A stretch of DNA of 64,000 nt from Nonlabens xiamenensis (GCF_003865345.1 NZ_RMVE01000002.1:707328-771327), one strand, 5' to 3'; counted from the first letter of the stretch, positions 1-9,735 are shown. A program made the numbers and translations. The notes: generated by a model not told the origin, from the sequence alone.

Positions 1-186
1 TAGATCATTGGTGGGAAGGGCTGTGATATGAATGTTCTTTAGTCCAAAATGCGCAAGTGAAACACCTACATTAGCCTCAGAACCTCCAAAGGTGACGTCA
101 AAGTTCACGGTCTGAAACAATCGCTTGTAATTGGGAACGGTGAGGCGCATCAGCACTTCACCCAGGGTAATAACTTTTTGGGCCAT
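1..186 (-). CDS. kdgK: 2-dehydro-3-deoxygluconokinase (PfkB family), 5' part only
   Basis: The first 62 codons of a gene that runs off the left edge of the window. Translation of the minus strand begins MAQKVITLGEVLMRL and contains the PfkB/ribokinase N-terminal signature FGGSEANVGVSLAHFG, in which the GGSEAN-type substrate-binding glycines are typical of KDG kinases. KDG kinase phosphorylates 2-keto-3-deoxygluconate to KDPG in uronate/alginate/pectin catabolism. The product name comes from family resemblance of the N-terminal 60 residues only, and another PfkB sugar kinase remains possible. A TAnnTTTG box lies 20 bp upstream of the ATG. The gene is divergent from the fatty acid hydroxylase gene. 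Confidence 0.72.
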   Translation of the reverse strand, partial: MAQKVITLGEVLMRLTVPNYKRLFQTVNFDVTFGGSEANVGVSLAHFGLKNIHITALPTNDL

Positions 187-205
187 TGATAATTTGTTAG
201 CTACA

Positions 206-213
206 CAAACTTA
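206..213 (-). promoter_or_regulatory. -7 promoter box for the kdgK-like gene
   Basis: Minus strand reads TAAGTTTG, an exact match to the Bacteroidota -7 consensus TAnnTTTG, about 20 bp before the start codon of the kdgK-like gene. No convincing -33 TTG was identified. Confidence 0.45.
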
Positions 214-360
214 AAGTATTCCGAGGAAGAAAGTCGACAACCGGACGATTCTTACCCTTTTTGAACTTCTATATGACCAGTTTTAGTGAATAATTTTGGA
301 CATGATGTTGTAAATACTCCATCGACTGCCCGACTTTAACAATAATCGTATTTTTATGTC

Positions 361-1197
361 ATGCAGGATTTCCTATCGTTTTTTGAAACCATGCCCTTTT
401 GGCAAAAGTTGACATGGGTAGCTGGCCTACTCACCTTGTTCTGGATACTGGAGACTGGGTTCGCTTTCGCGAAAGCGAAAAACACACCACATTCCAATCG
501 TTCCAAATGGCAACATGCAGGTACCAACCTGGTATTCTTGGTCATGATTTCCTTGATCAATATAGGATTTGGAAGATTGTTGCTTTGGGTGGATCAACTG
601 ACCGACACGCAACATTGGGGTTTATTTTCTATGTATAAAGCCCCCATGTGGCTAGATTTGGTGGTGGCACTGGTCTTGCTGGATTTAATTTCTCAATATC
701 TGGCGCATGTTATGTTGCACAAATTCCCCTGGTTCTGGCGACTACATATCGTCCACCACAGTGATACCCATGTGGACGCTACTACGGGTACACGTCAACA
801 TCCCATTGAGTTTGCTATGCGGGAAAGCCTCTCGCTGCTAACCATCCTGTTTACAGGTATGCCTATTGCTTTTTATCTATTTTATCGGATACTAACTATA
901 TTCTTTACGTACTGGACCCACGCAGACATACGGCTTCCGAAACGCTTGGACCGCGCTTTGTCCTATATTATAGTCACACCGGCCATGCACAAATTTCATC
1001 ACCACCACGAGATGCCATGGACGGACACGAACTTTGGGAATGTACTCTCCATTTGGGACAGAATGTTTGGCACATTTGTCTATGAAAATGCAGATGATGT
1101 GGTTTACGGCGTTGATATTATTGACAACGATAGAAATAACGATGTTCTCTACCAGCTCAAAGCTCCATGGAACCGGCATATCAAATGGAAAAAATAA
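361..1197 (+). CDS. Fatty acid hydroxylase / sterol desaturase family membrane protein
   Basis: A 278-residue multi-pass membrane protein of the di-iron fatty acid hydroxylase superfamily. The histidine clusters are visible: HVMLH at residues 116-120, HIVHH at 129-133 and HKFHHHH at 210-216, matching the HxxxH/HxxHH/HxxHH pattern that binds the di-iron centre on the cytoplasmic face. Hydrophobic segments lie near residues 17-31, 55-76, 97-116 and 156-185. Members hydroxylate or desaturate lipids, carotenoids or sterols; the substrate cannot be told from sequence. The ATG at 361 is the first good start. An iterated palindrome encodes AFAKA at residues 35-39, in the loop after the first membrane segment. 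It is monocistronic, convergent with the YqeY-like gene. Confidence 0.85.
   Translation: MQDFLSFFETMPFWQKLTWVAGLLTLFWILETGFAFAKAKNTPHSNRSKWQHAGTNLVFLVMISLINIGFGRLLLWVDQLTDTQHWGLFSMYKAPMWLDLVVALVLLDLISQYLAHVMLHKFPWFWRLHIVHHSDTHVDATTGTRQHPIEFAMRESLSLLTILFTGMPIAFYLFYRILTIFFTYWTHADIRLPKRLDRALSYIIVTPAMHKFHHHHEMPWTDTNFGNVLSIWDRMFGTFVYENADDVVYGVDIIDNDRNNDVLYQLKAPWNRHIKWKK
462..477. repeat. Iterated palindrome CGCTTTCGCGAAAGCG, copy 1
   Basis: Exact 16-bp palindrome, perfect over 20 bp (460-479) because the flanks TT/AA also pair. It lies within the hydroxylase gene and is read as A-F-A-K-A. Confidence 0.95.
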
Positions 1198-1236
1198 TCA
1201 ACCCGTATTACGATTTTAATAAGCGTTGGAACTGAT

Positions 1237-1686
1237 CTATTGGGAAAGCTGCTTTTTAACAATACTGCTGATGGTACGACCATCTGCCTTACCTGCTAAT
1301 TGGGTATTGGCCATGCCCATGACCTTCCCCATGTCCTTCATGGAAGAGGCTTCGGTGCGCACAATAATTTCTGCCACCACCGCTTCAATCGCTTCCTCAC
1401 TCATTTGTTCAGGAAGGAATTGCTCGAGAACCTTGGCCTGAGCCAACTCAGGTTCTGACAGATCTTCCCTGCCTTGCTCGCTGAAGATTCGCGCAGAGTC
1501 CTTGCGCTGCTTAACCAGTTTTTGAACCAATTTGATTTCTTCCTCTTCTGTCAGGGCCTCACCAGAACCAGAGGTCTTGGCCAGTAAGATTTCGCTTTTG
1601 ACAGCACGCAAAGCGGCCAGAGCTGTTTGATCTTTTGATTTCATGGCGTCTTTCATGGCGCCCATTATTTGTTTTTCTAAACTCAT
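1237..1686 (-). CDS. GatB/YqeY domain protein
   Basis: A 149-residue soluble protein of the YqeY family, all-helical and related to the C-terminal tRNA-binding region of GatB. It begins MSLEKQIMGAMKDAMKSKD, followed by the conserved LAALRAVKSEIL and the C-terminal KVMGMANTQLAGKADGRTI motif that closes these proteins. The open frame extends eight codons further upstream (to 1710), but the family start corresponds to the ATG at 1686. The function is not established; an amidotransferase-like or tRNA-related role is inferred from the domain only. It lies downstream of ftsZ, separated by a terminator, so it is probably transcribed on its own. Confidence 0.88.
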   Translation of the reverse strand: MSLEKQIMGAMKDAMKSKDQTALAALRAVKSEILLAKTSGSGEALTEEEEIKLVQKLVKQRKDSARIFSEQGREDLSEPELAQAKVLEQFLPEQMSEEAIEAVVAEIIVRTEASSMKDMGKVMGMANTQLAGKADGRTISSIVKKQLSQ

Positions 1687-1806
1687 AAGCTGTTTGTTGA
1701 CTTGTAGCATGTGTCCACCAGATGATTCTATCTGGTCGATCGATCACCCTTCAAAAATAAACTATTCCGCGACCAAGCACAACGAGATGAACAGAGCAAT
1801 CATAAA

Positions 1807-1835
1807 AAACCCGGACAGTTTGCACCATCCGGGTT
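1807..1835 (-). terminator. Rho-independent terminator of the dcw operon
   Basis: On the minus strand AACCCGGA pairs with TCCGGGTT across a 12-base loop, followed directly by a T run (GGGTTTTTTAT). It sits about 28 bp past the ftsZ stop codon, closing the 15-kb division/cell wall operon before the YqeY-like gene. Confidence 0.85.
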
Positions 1836-1863
1836 GTTCGCATTTTTTTAGGGGAAAACACGA

Positions 1864-3909
1864 TTAATCTACATTATCATGCAGAAAAGAGTTGTTGTTG
1901 GGTCGCAATTGTACCTCATCATTCTCATCTGTAGTTAAGGTAGTTCTGGAGCGATCTCCTTCCTTGGGAAGTTGATCCAACTCAATACCTTGGCGCAAAT
2001 AGGCCGGTTGTTTTTCTATTTCGCCCAATCGATGGGAGCTTTTGAACTTAAAGTTGTAAGCATGCATTTTGCGTTTGCGTTCCTCGGCACGTCGCACTAA
2101 CACCTCGTTAAGCGGCAAATCGGTGACATCCAACTCATTATCGGCTGTATCAGTCTCTGTGGTTGGCGTCGATTGTTGAGGATCCTGAGTGACCACTTTA
2201 ATTTCAGGTTCTGCCACCGCATTTTGATCTTCCATTTTTCTTTGTGTCTGCGGCTTGGCGTTATTTAATTGCTCTTCGACCTCCATATAATCATCCAGGG
2301 AATATTTGGTGACTCCATGTTCATTCACCTCGGTAACAGGGACAACATCAATAGGATCATGCACTTCAATATCTTCCAGGTTATGCACGATGGTCGACTC
2401 TGCCTTGTTTTCCTTTTCATCTGTAGAAGACAAAGGCATGTCAAAATCAAGGAAAAACTGATCCTTCTCCTCTTCTACTTCGATCCGCGTATGTTTCTCT
2501 ACTATACTACTACCCTCATGATTGATTTCCTCTGCATCACGGATAACAAAACTGTCGGGATGATGATCGAGTACTTCTTCATAAACTACATTCAGGTTAC
2601 TGATAAATTCAGTTGTAGGAATCAGCGGATTTTCATCCATATCCTTTTTGGGCACCAAAGGTTCTTCCGGTTCCTCTTCTCCCAATTCATGAACAATCAA
2701 TAATGGTTGTTCTGGTTCAGTATGCCTGACCTGCACCTGTTCTTTGGCATGAGTTTCATTTTTAATTCCATCCTCTTCATCTTCTTCCACCTCTCCCAAA
2801 TCCATAATCAATTTACCTGGAATGACATTACTGGTTTTGTCATCCAAAACGGCAGCATGAGCACGCTGTTCCTCCTCAAGGGTATGAATGATGCGCTTGG
2901 CTTCGGTATTTGAAATTTCATTTTGTTGCTCTGCATCAAATCCTGTTGCAATCACAGTCACAGAAATAGCATCTCCGAGCGCCTCATCCTCACCCACACC
3001 CATAATGATGTTAGCCACACCGCCTGCTTCATTTTGAATGTGCTCGTTGATCTCACCGATTTCATCTATGGTAATTTCTTCAGTTCCAGAAACAATCAAC
3101 AGCAAGACATTCTTTGCTCCTGTAATTTTGTTATCATTCAATAATGGAGAATCCAGCGCCTTTAGAATACCTTCTTGGGCTCGATTGGATCCAGTAGCTT
3201 GTGCACTTCCCATGATAGCGGTTCCACTATTGGCCAAAACGGTTTTGGCATCTCTAAGGTCAATGTTTTGTGTATAGTGATTGGTAATCACTTCGGCTAT
3301 TCCGCGTGAGGCAGTAGCAAGTACCTCGTCAGCTTTGGAGAAACCAGCTTTAAAACCTAAATTTCCATATACATCCCGTAGTTTGTTGTTGTTAATGATA
3401 ATCAGGGAATCAACATTCTTGCGGAATTTTTCAACACCCTTTTGTGCCTGTTCATTACGCACTTTTCCTTCAAACTGGAAAGGTGTAGTCACAATTCCCA
3501 CGGTGAGTATGTCCATTTCACGGGCAATCTGTGCGATAATTGGGGCAGCTCCTGTTCCTGTTCCACCACCCATTCCGGCGGTTATAAATACCATTTTTGA
3601 ATTGGTATCTAACATCGCCTTGACATCTTCCATGCTTTCTTGCGCGGCACGTTCACCTACCTCGGGATTAGCACCTGCGCCCAATCCTTCCGTTAGGGAG
3701 ACTCCCAATTGGATTTTGTTGGGAACTGGGCTATTTTCCAGGGCTTGTGCGTCCGTGTTACAAATGACAAAATCTACTCCCTTGATGCCTTGTTGGAACA
3801 TGTGTTTGATGGCATTACTACCACCTCCACCTACGCCAATGACCTTAATGACGTTGGACTTGTTCTTGGGCAGGTCAAATGCAATACTATTGATGTCTTC
3901 ACTACTCAT
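1864..3909 (-). CDS. ftsZ: Cell division protein FtsZ (tubulin homologue)
   Basis: A GTP-dependent tubulin-like protein that forms the cytokinetic Z ring at mid-cell. The tubulin signature GGGTGTG is at residues 114-120, and the T7-loop pattern NIDLRD at 215-220 provides the catalytic aspartates. The GTPase fold ends near residue 340. The remaining ~340 residues are a long, low-complexity, very acidic tail ending ...SFLHDNVD, far longer than the ~50-residue linker of Escherichia coli FtsZ. Long tails are usual in Bacteroidota. A basic stretch (EERKRKMHAYNFKFKSSHR) and a conserved-looking segment AYLRQGIELDQLP precede the end and may be the partner-binding part. It is the last gene of the dcw operon, separated from ftsA by 114 bp. 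Confidence 0.97.
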   Translation of the reverse strand: MSSEDINSIAFDLPKNKSNVIKVIGVGGGGSNAIKHMFQQGIKGVDFVICNTDAQALENSPVPNKIQLGVSLTEGLGAGANPEVGERAAQESMEDVKAMLDTNSKMVFITAGMGGGTGTGAAPIIAQIAREMDILTVGIVTTPFQFEGKVRNEQAQKGVEKFRKNVDSLIIINNNKLRDVYGNLGFKAGFSKADEVLATASRGIAEVITNHYTQNIDLRDAKTVLANSGTAIMGSAQATGSNRAQEGILKALDSPLLNDNKITGAKNVLLLIVSGTEEITIDEIGEINEHIQNEAGGVANIIMGVGEDEALGDAISVTVIATGFDAEQQNEISNTEAKRIIHTLEEEQRAHAAVLDDKTSNVIPGKLIMDLGEVEEDEEDGIKNETHAKEQVQVRHTEPEQPLLIVHELGEEEPEEPLVPKKDMDENPLIPTTEFISNLNVVYEEVLDHHPDSFVIRDAEEINHEGSSIVEKHTRIEVEEEKDQFFLDFDMPLSSTDEKENKAESTIVHNLEDIEVHDPIDVVPVTEVNEHGVTKYSLDDYMEVEEQLNNAKPQTQRKMEDQNAVAEPEIKVVTQDPQQSTPTTETDTADNELDVTDLPLNEVLVRRAEERKRKMHAYNFKFKSSHRLGEIEKQPAYLRQGIELDQLPKEGDRSRTTLTTDENDEVQLRPNNNSFLHDNVD

Positions 3910-3940
3910 AATCTTGCTACTTTACGGTTTAAGTATATCC

Positions 3941-4017
3941 ACCTAGTAACCAACTAGGTCGATGTAATTTTATTTTTCTTTTTCTTTTATTACTCAATGG
4001 CAGTTGATTTACCTGCC
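3941..4017 (-). promoter_or_regulatory. Two short hairpins in the ftsA-ftsZ gap
   Basis: The 114-bp gap before ftsZ is the only sizeable gap in the operon. It holds a 7-bp stem ACCTAGT/ACTAGGT with a 5-base loop (3941-3959) and a 5-bp stem GGCAG/CTGCC with a 9-base loop (3999-4017), with a purine-rich A tract between them on the minus strand. No T run follows either stem, so they are not simple terminators. An RNA-processing or translational role for the ftsZ message is a guess. Confidence 0.4.
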
Positions 4018-4023
4018 AAAATT

Positions 4024-5385
4024 TTATTCTGCTTTATCCAAAAACTCCTTGAATTTGGTCGCCCAGGTATCAAAAATTCCTTTCCTCTTTTGGGGCTGTG
4101 CTACTGAGGGCTGCTCCTGCTCTTCTTCCTGCAATTTTTCTTCTGTGACGGTTGCCTCTGGCGTCCCTTCCTGTTGTACAAATGCTGTTTTCTTGATTTT
4201 CTCCTCAGCTTTACGCGCCTCCTCCTGCGCCTCTAAACCTTTCATCACCAAACCTACAGCGGTGGCAAACAACGGGCTCGTACTTTCTATATCTGAATCA
4301 CCAGCCAAGTGTTCGTTAGGGTAGCCTATTCTACTGGGCATGCCTGTCACATATTCTGCCAATTGCTTGATATGTTTTAGCTGGCTTCCCCCACCGGTAA
4401 GCACTACTCCGGCAATTAATTGTTTCTTGGGCTCGTCATGACCATAATTCTTGATCTCCACAAAAACTGTTTCAAGAATCTCAATCACCCGAGCGTGAAT
4501 GATCTTACTCAGATTCTTCAAGGTAATTTCCTTGGGTTCGCGACCACGTAGTCCTGGGATGGATACAATTTCGTTTTCTTTATTTTCTCCTGGCCACGCA
4601 CTACCAAATTTAGTTTTGAGCAATTCTGCCTGTTTTTCAATGATGGAACATCCTTCTTTGATGTCCTGTGTGATGATATTTCCACCTTGAGGAATAACTG
4701 CTGTATGTCTGATAATTCCGTCTTTAAAAATCGCCAGATCAGTAGTCCCGCCCCCTATATCAATCAAGGCCACACCGGCCTCCTTTTCTTCCTGACTCAA
4801 AACCGCATCTGCACTAGCCAAAGGCTCCAGCGTAATTGACTTCAAGTCTAAGTCAGCACTTTTTACACAGCGGTAGATGTTCCTGATACTAGCTACCTGA
4901 CCTACCACTACATGGAAGTTGGCCTCTAGACGCCCTCCATACATACCAATCGGCTCCTTGACATCAGATTGACCATCAATTTTATATTCTTGTGGTAAAA
5001 CATGTATAATTTCTTCACCTGGTAGCATCACCAGTTTCAACACCTGGTTACACAATCGCGTAATGTCTTCTTCATTGATGACGGTTTCACTGTCACCTCG
5101 GGTGATATAATCGCTGTGCTGTAAACTTCTGATATGTTGACCGGCAATTCCTACGGTTACCTCGCTAATCTTCATACCACTCACCGATTCGGCCTGGTTC
5201 ACCGCTTGTTGGATGGATGTAATGGTTTGGGTGATATTATTGACCACTCCTCGATGAACGCCCATGCTTTTGGACCTTCCCACTCCAAGGATTTCCAGCT
5301 TACCATATTCATTCTTCCGTCCAATCATGGCCACGATTTTCGTGGTTCCGATATCCAACCCTACTGCGTAATCTTGTACATCCAT
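4024..5385 (-). CDS. ftsA: Cell division protein FtsA (actin-like membrane tether)
   Basis: A 453-residue actin/Hsp70-fold ATPase that anchors FtsZ to the membrane. Phosphate-1 motif GLDIGTTKIVAMIG lies at the N-terminus, the 1C (SHS2) domain follows, phosphate-2 motif LIDIGGGTTDLAIF is mid-protein and the adenosine motif VLTGGGSQL comes later. After a Glu/Gln-rich linker the protein ends KRKGIFDTWATKFKEFLDKA, which has the look of the membrane-binding amphipathic helix. The start ATG lies 4 bp after the ftsQ stop codon. It is longer than E. coli FtsA (420) because of the linker before the C-terminal helix. Confidence 0.96.
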   Translation of the reverse strand: MDVQDYAVGLDIGTTKIVAMIGRKNEYGKLEILGVGRSKSMGVHRGVVNNITQTITSIQQAVNQAESVSGMKISEVTVGIAGQHIRSLQHSDYITRGDSETVINEEDITRLCNQVLKLVMLPGEEIIHVLPQEYKIDGQSDVKEPIGMYGGRLEANFHVVVGQVASIRNIYRCVKSADLDLKSITLEPLASADAVLSQEEKEAGVALIDIGGGTTDLAIFKDGIIRHTAVIPQGGNIITQDIKEGCSIIEKQAELLKTKFGSAWPGENKENEIVSIPGLRGREPKEITLKNLSKIIHARVIEILETVFVEIKNYGHDEPKKQLIAGVVLTGGGSQLKHIKQLAEYVTGMPSRIGYPNEHLAGDSDIESTSPLFATAVGLVMKGLEAQEEARKAEEKIKKTAFVQQEGTPEATVTEEKLQEEEQEQPSVAQPQKRKGIFDTWATKFKEFLDKAE

Positions 5386-5389
5386 CTGC

Positions 5390-6106
5390 TTACTTTTTAG
5401 TTACCACTACCTGGTTTTCAAACCTCAGGTCCACGGTTTTTAATTGGTCCATGCGATCTTCCTTGATCATCTTTGCCATAAAGGCCTTATAGTTGGTCAT
5501 TTTATGCGGCAAATTCTCAACTTTACCCAGTTTGACTTTATACTCATGAGCGCGAACTCCCAGGGTTACCTCCTCACGTGGATCAATATCCAGCTGGGTG
5601 AACGTGGATGCCAGCAACTCATCATTTCTGAGAAATTGAACCAACTCAAATATTTGAGGTTGCACGCTTTCGCGAAAGCCAAACACAAGCGGGACATGAG
5701 CACTGTACTCTTCTGAAAGCGGCATAATGCTATTATCCTGATCTAGATAAGCATTGAACTCACCCATCAGTCTGGCAACCGGCTTTCTTTGCTCCACAAC
5801 AGCCTCAAGCAGACCATCCAGCGTAACAGAAACCTCTGCCGTTCTGATCATTGCATGCTGTTCCAATTGATATTCACTCTCTTTCAAATCTAAATTTTCT
5901 ACTACGAGGTTCTTTACACTATCCTCATTTTGTATCAACAATTTATTAACGTTCGCTTCAGAAATCAATGGTTCGCTATAATCTGTAAATCTGATGCTTA
6001 CCTCTTTAAGCGTTCGCAGGCCATGACGCTTGGACGAAAAGGCATAAATGCCAAAAACCAACACAATGCAAACCACCAACAAAATGATGTCTTTAAACTT
6101 TTTCAT
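5390..6106 (-). CDS. ftsQ: Cell division protein FtsQ
   Basis: A 238-residue bitopic division protein: a short cytoplasmic Lys-rich start, one membrane helix (residues ~7-23, IILLVVCIVLVFGIYAF), then a periplasmic POTRA-like/FtsQ domain. It links early cytoplasmic to late periplasmic divisome components. Sequence conservation is low, as usual for FtsQ, so the identification relies on topology, length and position between murC and ftsA. It overlaps the end of murC by 14 bp. A near-exact iterated palindrome encodes FRES (in GFRESVQP) in the periplasmic domain. Confidence 0.9.
   Translation of the reverse strand: MKKFKDIILLVVCIVLVFGIYAFSSKRHGLRTLKEVSIRFTDYSEPLISEANVNKLLIQNEDSVKNLVVENLDLKESEYQLEQHAMIRTAEVSVTLDGLLEAVVEQRKPVARLMGEFNAYLDQDNSIMPLSEEYSAHVPLVFGFRESVQPQIFELVQFLRNDELLASTFTQLDIDPREEVTLGVRAHEYKVKLGKVENLPHKMTNYKAFMAKMIKEDRMDQLKTVDLRFENQVVVTKK
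5665..5680. repeat. Iterated palindrome, 15/16 match, copy 2
   Basis: CGCTTTCGCGAAAGCC: the 14-bp core is intact and the last base is changed. It lies inside ftsQ and is read on the coding strand as F-R-E-S. Confidence 0.9.
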
Positions 6107-7460
6107 CGGATAAAGATTTGGTCAATTTTTCAATTTCGATTCCTATATCACCCGCCCCCAACATCACCACTAATCTATTCCCCATCTCTTCCACAAAGGC
6201 CTGTAGATCTTTTTTATCAACTACGGTCACGACTGCCGGCGGATTTTCATTCTGACTGATCATTAAAGACAATACAGCCGAGTCAATGCCCTCAATCGGC
6301 AGTTCCCTCGCCGGATAAATATCCAGTAAGCCCACGTTGTTAAATTGGGCCAGGGCCTGAGAAAATTCCTGCATAAAATCACGGGTTCTACTGTATAAGT
6401 GAGGTTGAAAAATCACGGTAATTTCTTCCTCTGGATACATCTCACTTACGGCCTCATAAACGGCATTGATTTCTGTGGGATGATGAGCATAATCATCAAT
6501 CAGTATGAACTCCGGAGTGTTTAATCTGTAAGTAAACCTCCTTGCCACACCGGGAAAAGTTGCAAGGGCCAGTCGTAAGGATTCTGGATCTGCACCGTAC
6601 TCCAAAGCCACAGCCATCGCGAGCACGGCATTATTGAGGTTATGCCTACCAGGAAGCATTAACAAACAATTTTCAATCACACCTTGCGGCGTTTGAAGGT
6701 CAAAATGATACGTGCCATTCACTATACTCAAATTAAGCACCCGATATTTACCTCGATCGATGCCTACCTGAATACCATCCATTGGAACCTTTTCGTTGAC
6801 TAACAATGTTTTTCCCTGCAATAGACCCGCAAAATCACGGAAAGTCTTTTCAAATTCGCTTACATCACCATAAATATCCAAGTGATCTGCGTCTATGGCA
6901 GTGATACCAGCAATATCTGGATCCAGCTGCATAAAAGAGCGATCAAATTCATCGGCTTCTACAACCATCACATCTGTACCTGAATACAAATAATTGGTTT
7001 GATAATCTTCCAGGATACCGCCCAAGAAAGCGGTGATCTTGTGACCACTCTGGTTCAACAGGTGCGCTAAAATGGAGCTTGTTGTCGTTTTCCCATGCGT
7101 ACCTGCAATAGCCAAACAGGTCATAGTTTTGGAAATTTGCCCTAACATTTGAGCGCGTTTCAGGATGGATATTCCGCTTTCGCGAAAGCGTAATAAAATA
7201 TCCAATTCTTGCGGAATGGCAGGCGTAAAAATCACCTGAGCATTTTCTAGTTGTTTATACGCGTTAGGAATACCGTCAAAATCATCTTTATACTGAACCT
7301 GAATACCTTCTTCTATCAGGTTTTGAGTGAGGTTGGACTCCACCCGATCATATCCAGCCACCTTTTTACCTTGTTGGTTTAAATATCTGGCCAGCGCACT
7401 CATACCAATACCGCCAATGCCGATAAAATAAAAGTGTGATATGTGCTGCAATTCCTTCAT
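6093..7460 (-). CDS. murC: UDP-N-acetylmuramate--L-alanine ligase
   Basis: Cytoplasmic Mur ligase that adds L-Ala to UDP-MurNAc with ATP, the first amino acid of the peptidoglycan stem. Length is 455 residues. The N-terminal Rossmann motif [13 protein letters not shown] is at residues 12-24, the ATP P-loop GTHGKTTTS at 120-128, and the central-domain motif DEFDRSF follows. The C-terminal domain carries [10 protein letters not shown]. It overlaps murG by 4 bp (ATGA) and ftsQ by 14 bp, implying translational coupling. An exact iterated palindrome encodes RFRES at 91-95, between the UDP-binding and central domains, where other MurC proteins have a helix of the same length, so no insertion is apparent. 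Confidence 0.97.
   Translation of the reverse strand: MKELQHISHFYFIGIGGIGMSALARYLNQQGKKVAGYDRVESNLTQNLIEEGIQVQYKDDFDGIPNAYKQLENAQVIFTPAIPQELDILLRFRESGISILKRAQMLGQISKTMTCLAIAGTHGKTTTSSILAHLLNQSGHKITAFLGGILEDYQTNYLYSGTDVMVVEADEFDRSFMQLDPDIAGITAIDADHLDIYGDVSEFEKTFRDFAGLLQGKTLLVNEKVPMDGIQVGIDRGKYRVLNLSIVNGTYHFDLQTPQGVIENCLLMLPGRHNLNNAVLAMAVALEYGADPESLRLALATFPGVARRFTYRLNTPEFILIDDYAHHPTEINAVYEAVSEMYPEEEITVIFQPHLYSRTRDFMQEFSQALAQFNNVGLLDIYPARELPIEGIDSAVLSLMISQNENPPAVVTVVDKKDLQAFVEEMGNRLVVMLGAGDIGIEIEKLTKSLSDEKV
7175..7190. repeat. Iterated palindrome CGCTTTCGCGAAAGCG, copy 3
   Basis: Exact 16-bp copy inside murC, read as R-F-R-E-S at residues 91-95. Confidence 0.95.
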
Positions 7461-8542
7461 GAAAGCAATTCAAAAATTTCGTTGACAATGTGAGCAGTTG
7501 CTTCTGGCAGAGCTTGTTCAGCGATCTGTTTAGACAAAGAATCTTGAAGTTCTTGATCCTCCATCAATCCATTCCAAACTATGGGAAAATTTTGATCGAG
7601 GTCTGATTCGTTGATCATCAGGGCAGCATCCCGAGCGACCATGGCCTGGGCATTTTTGGTTTGGTGATCCTCTGCCACATGTGGTGACGGAATAAAAATT
7701 ACCGGTTTACCCACAATACTCAATTCCGAAATAGCTCCTGCTCCTGCTCTGGATATAATGAAATCTGCTGCTGCATAGGCCAAGTCCATCCTATTTAAGA
7801 AAGCATGTACCTGCACTCTGTCTTGCGCTTTATCCCCATAGGTATCAAAACCATAGGAGCCACATTGCCAGATGATTTGTACCTTTTGTGTCAGCAGGGA
7901 CAGCTGATCATGAATAAGCTCATTGATCCGCCTCGCTCCCAAACTACCGCCCACGACCAACAGCGTTTTTAAATTTGGATCAAGCGAAAAATGTTGTATT
8001 GCCTCCTCACGTAATCCATCAAGTTCAAGCAAGTCTTTACGCACCGGATTCCCAGTCAGCACTATTTTATCAGCTGGGAAGAAGCGATCGAGACCCTCGC
8101 TAGCCACACATATCTTGTCGACCTTTTTACCCAAAAGTTTGTTGGTAACACCTGGGAAAGCATTTTGCTCTTGTATCAGTGTTGGTATGTTGCGTTTGAT
8201 CGCCATGTATAGCAGAGGCCCACTTGCATATCCTCCTGTTCCTATGGCTATATCTGGTTTGAATTCACGGATGATTTTTTTGGCATCAAATAGGCTTTTC
8301 ACAACTTTTAATGGGAATGCCAGGTTTTTGGCAGACAAGCTGCGTTGCAGACCACTAATCCATAAACCTTTTATCTTATATCCAGCAGCAGGGACTTTTT
8401 GCATCTCCATCCGGTCCTTGGCGCCAACAAACAAGATAACGGAATCTGGCCAGCGCTTGCGGCACTCATCAGCAATTGCAATGGCTGGATAAATATGGCC
8501 TCCGGTACCTCCTCCTGATATGATGATTTTATAAGGCTTCAC
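7457..8542 (-). CDS. murG: UDP-GlcNAc:lipid I GlcNAc transferase MurG
   Basis: Peripheral inner-membrane GT28 glycosyltransferase that converts lipid I to lipid II. The glycine-rich loop [12 protein letters not shown] is at residues 10-21, a second glycine loop [13 protein letters not shown] is mid-protein, and the donor-site region [23 protein letters not shown] is conserved. It is 361 residues, normal for the family. The start is GTG at 8542, placing the start 14 bp inside ftsW; no ATG lies upstream of the glycine loop. Part of the dcw operon between ftsW and murC. Confidence 0.96.
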   Translation of the reverse strand: MKPYKIIISGGGTGGHIYPAIAIADECRKRWPDSVILFVGAKDRMEMQKVPAAGYKIKGLWISGLQRSLSAKNLAFPLKVVKSLFDAKKIIREFKPDIAIGTGGYASGPLLYMAIKRNIPTLIQEQNAFPGVTNKLLGKKVDKICVASEGLDRFFPADKIVLTGNPVRKDLLELDGLREEAIQHFSLDPNLKTLLVVGGSLGARRINELIHDQLSLLTQKVQIIWQCGSYGFDTYGDKAQDRVQVHAFLNRMDLAYAAADFIISRAGAGAISELSIVGKPVIFIPSPHVAEDHQTKNAQAMVARDAALMINESDLDQNFPIVWNGLMEDQELQDSLSKQIAEQALPEATAHIVNEIFELLS

Positions 8543-9734
8543 TGAGTACGTCTAAAGGGTTCATATCTTCTGGGGCCACTTCTTGCTCCATTTCTTTTTG
8601 TTTGTCTCGTTGGGCACTTACGCTGAGCACAATTCCTAATGCCATGCAGGTCATAAGTATAGAAGTTCCACCACTGCTGATTAATGGTAAAGTCTGTCCG
8701 GTTACAGGTATAAGATTGACAGCCACACACATGTTCATCAAGGCCTGAAAAACAATGGGAAAACCGACGCCGATTACCAGCAACTTTCCGAAGACAGAAT
8801 CGGCTTTGGTAGATATCACCACCAACCTAAACAGGAAGAAGAGATAAAGCGAAAGAATCAACAACCCACCTATCAAACCAAATTCCTCCAAAACGATGGC
8901 AAATATGAAATCCGAGGAAGATTGCGGCAACACATGTTTGGTGGGGCTCTTCCCTGGTCCAACACCAAAAATATATCCGTTGGCTATAGCGGTCTTTGCC
9001 CGTTCCACCTGATAGGTAGAATCGGAGTCCCCTTCTCCAGAAAAGGTGGTAATTCGGGAAGCCCAGGTATCTACTCTATTAGGAAGGACACCTGGAAATG
9101 CTTTGGCAGTCAGCACAAAGAGAATCATCGTGAGTGCACCTATGCCCACGATCGCCATAAGGTATTTTTTTGGATAACCACCCACAAAACAAGTGAGCAA
9201 TACCATGGAAAAAATCAACACTGCCGTACTCAGATTAAAAGGCACTACCAGCATCAACACTGCCCCAACAGGTAGCCATAATGGCAACAAGGACTCTTTA
9301 AAAGTTACCCTGCGCTCTTTGATACTAGCCAGGTATTTGGCTACATAAACCATCAACACTACAAATGCTAAAGTACTGGTCTGAAAATTGATGCCGATCA
9401 CAGGGACTTTCACCCAGCGGCTCGCACTTGCTCCTCCCATAACAGTCCCCTGGGCAGCAGTGTACACTAATAGCAGTATAACCACAGGAATCGCGAGCAC
9501 ACTCAAGCCTTTGAAATAGCGATAAGGTATCTTATGAACCGAATACAAAATCACTAGACCAATGACCACATGGGTAAAATGCTTGATCAAATACGAAGTT
9601 GTATTTCCCGTCCCTTTCCCTAAATAAGCCAGGTTGGCACTGGCGCTATAAACAGGTAAAAATGAGAACACGATCAATATGATGGCCAGTGCCCATAAAA
9701 AGGTATCTCCAGATATGTAGTCCTTGATCTTCAA
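8529..9734 (-). CDS. ftsW: SEDS-family peptidoglycan polymerase FtsW
   Basis: A polytopic SEDS protein (401 residues, about ten hydrophobic segments) that polymerises lipid II at the septum together with the class B PBP encoded upstream as ftsI. Family-typical stretches are [33 protein letters not shown] and the near-C-terminal [15 protein letters not shown]. The most likely start is TTG at 9734 (TTG AAG ATC), one base after murD, since no ATG exists before the first membrane helix. The C-terminal tail is cytoplasmic and acidic. Confidence 0.95.
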   Translation of the reverse strand: MKIKDYISGDTFLWALAIILIVFSFLPVYSASANLAYLGKGTGNTTSYLIKHFTHVVIGLVILYSVHKIPYRYFKGLSVLAIPVVILLLVYTAAQGTVMGGASASRWVKVPVIGINFQTSTLAFVVLMVYVAKYLASIKERRVTFKESLLPLWLPVGAVLMLVVPFNLSTAVLIFSMVLLTCFVGGYPKKYLMAIVGIGALTMILFVLTAKAFPGVLPNRVDTWASRITTFSGEGDSDSTYQVERAKTAIANGYIFGVGPGKSPTKHVLPQSSSDFIFAIVLEEFGLIGGLLILSLYLFFLFRLVVISTKADSVFGKLLVIGVGFPIVFQALMNMCVAVNLIPVTGQTLPLISSGGTSILMTCMALGIVLSVSAQRDKQKEMEQEVAPEDMNPLDVLSEAL

Positions 9735-9735
9735 T

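Noticed and set aside
3281..3946. 221-codon plus-strand open frame opposite ftsZ
   Set aside because: Exact antisense shadow of a strongly conserved gene; composition mirrors the ftsZ coding frame and no family features are seen.
7923..8492. 189-codon plus-strand open frame opposite murG
   Set aside because: Antisense shadow of murG with no promoter box or recognisable domain.
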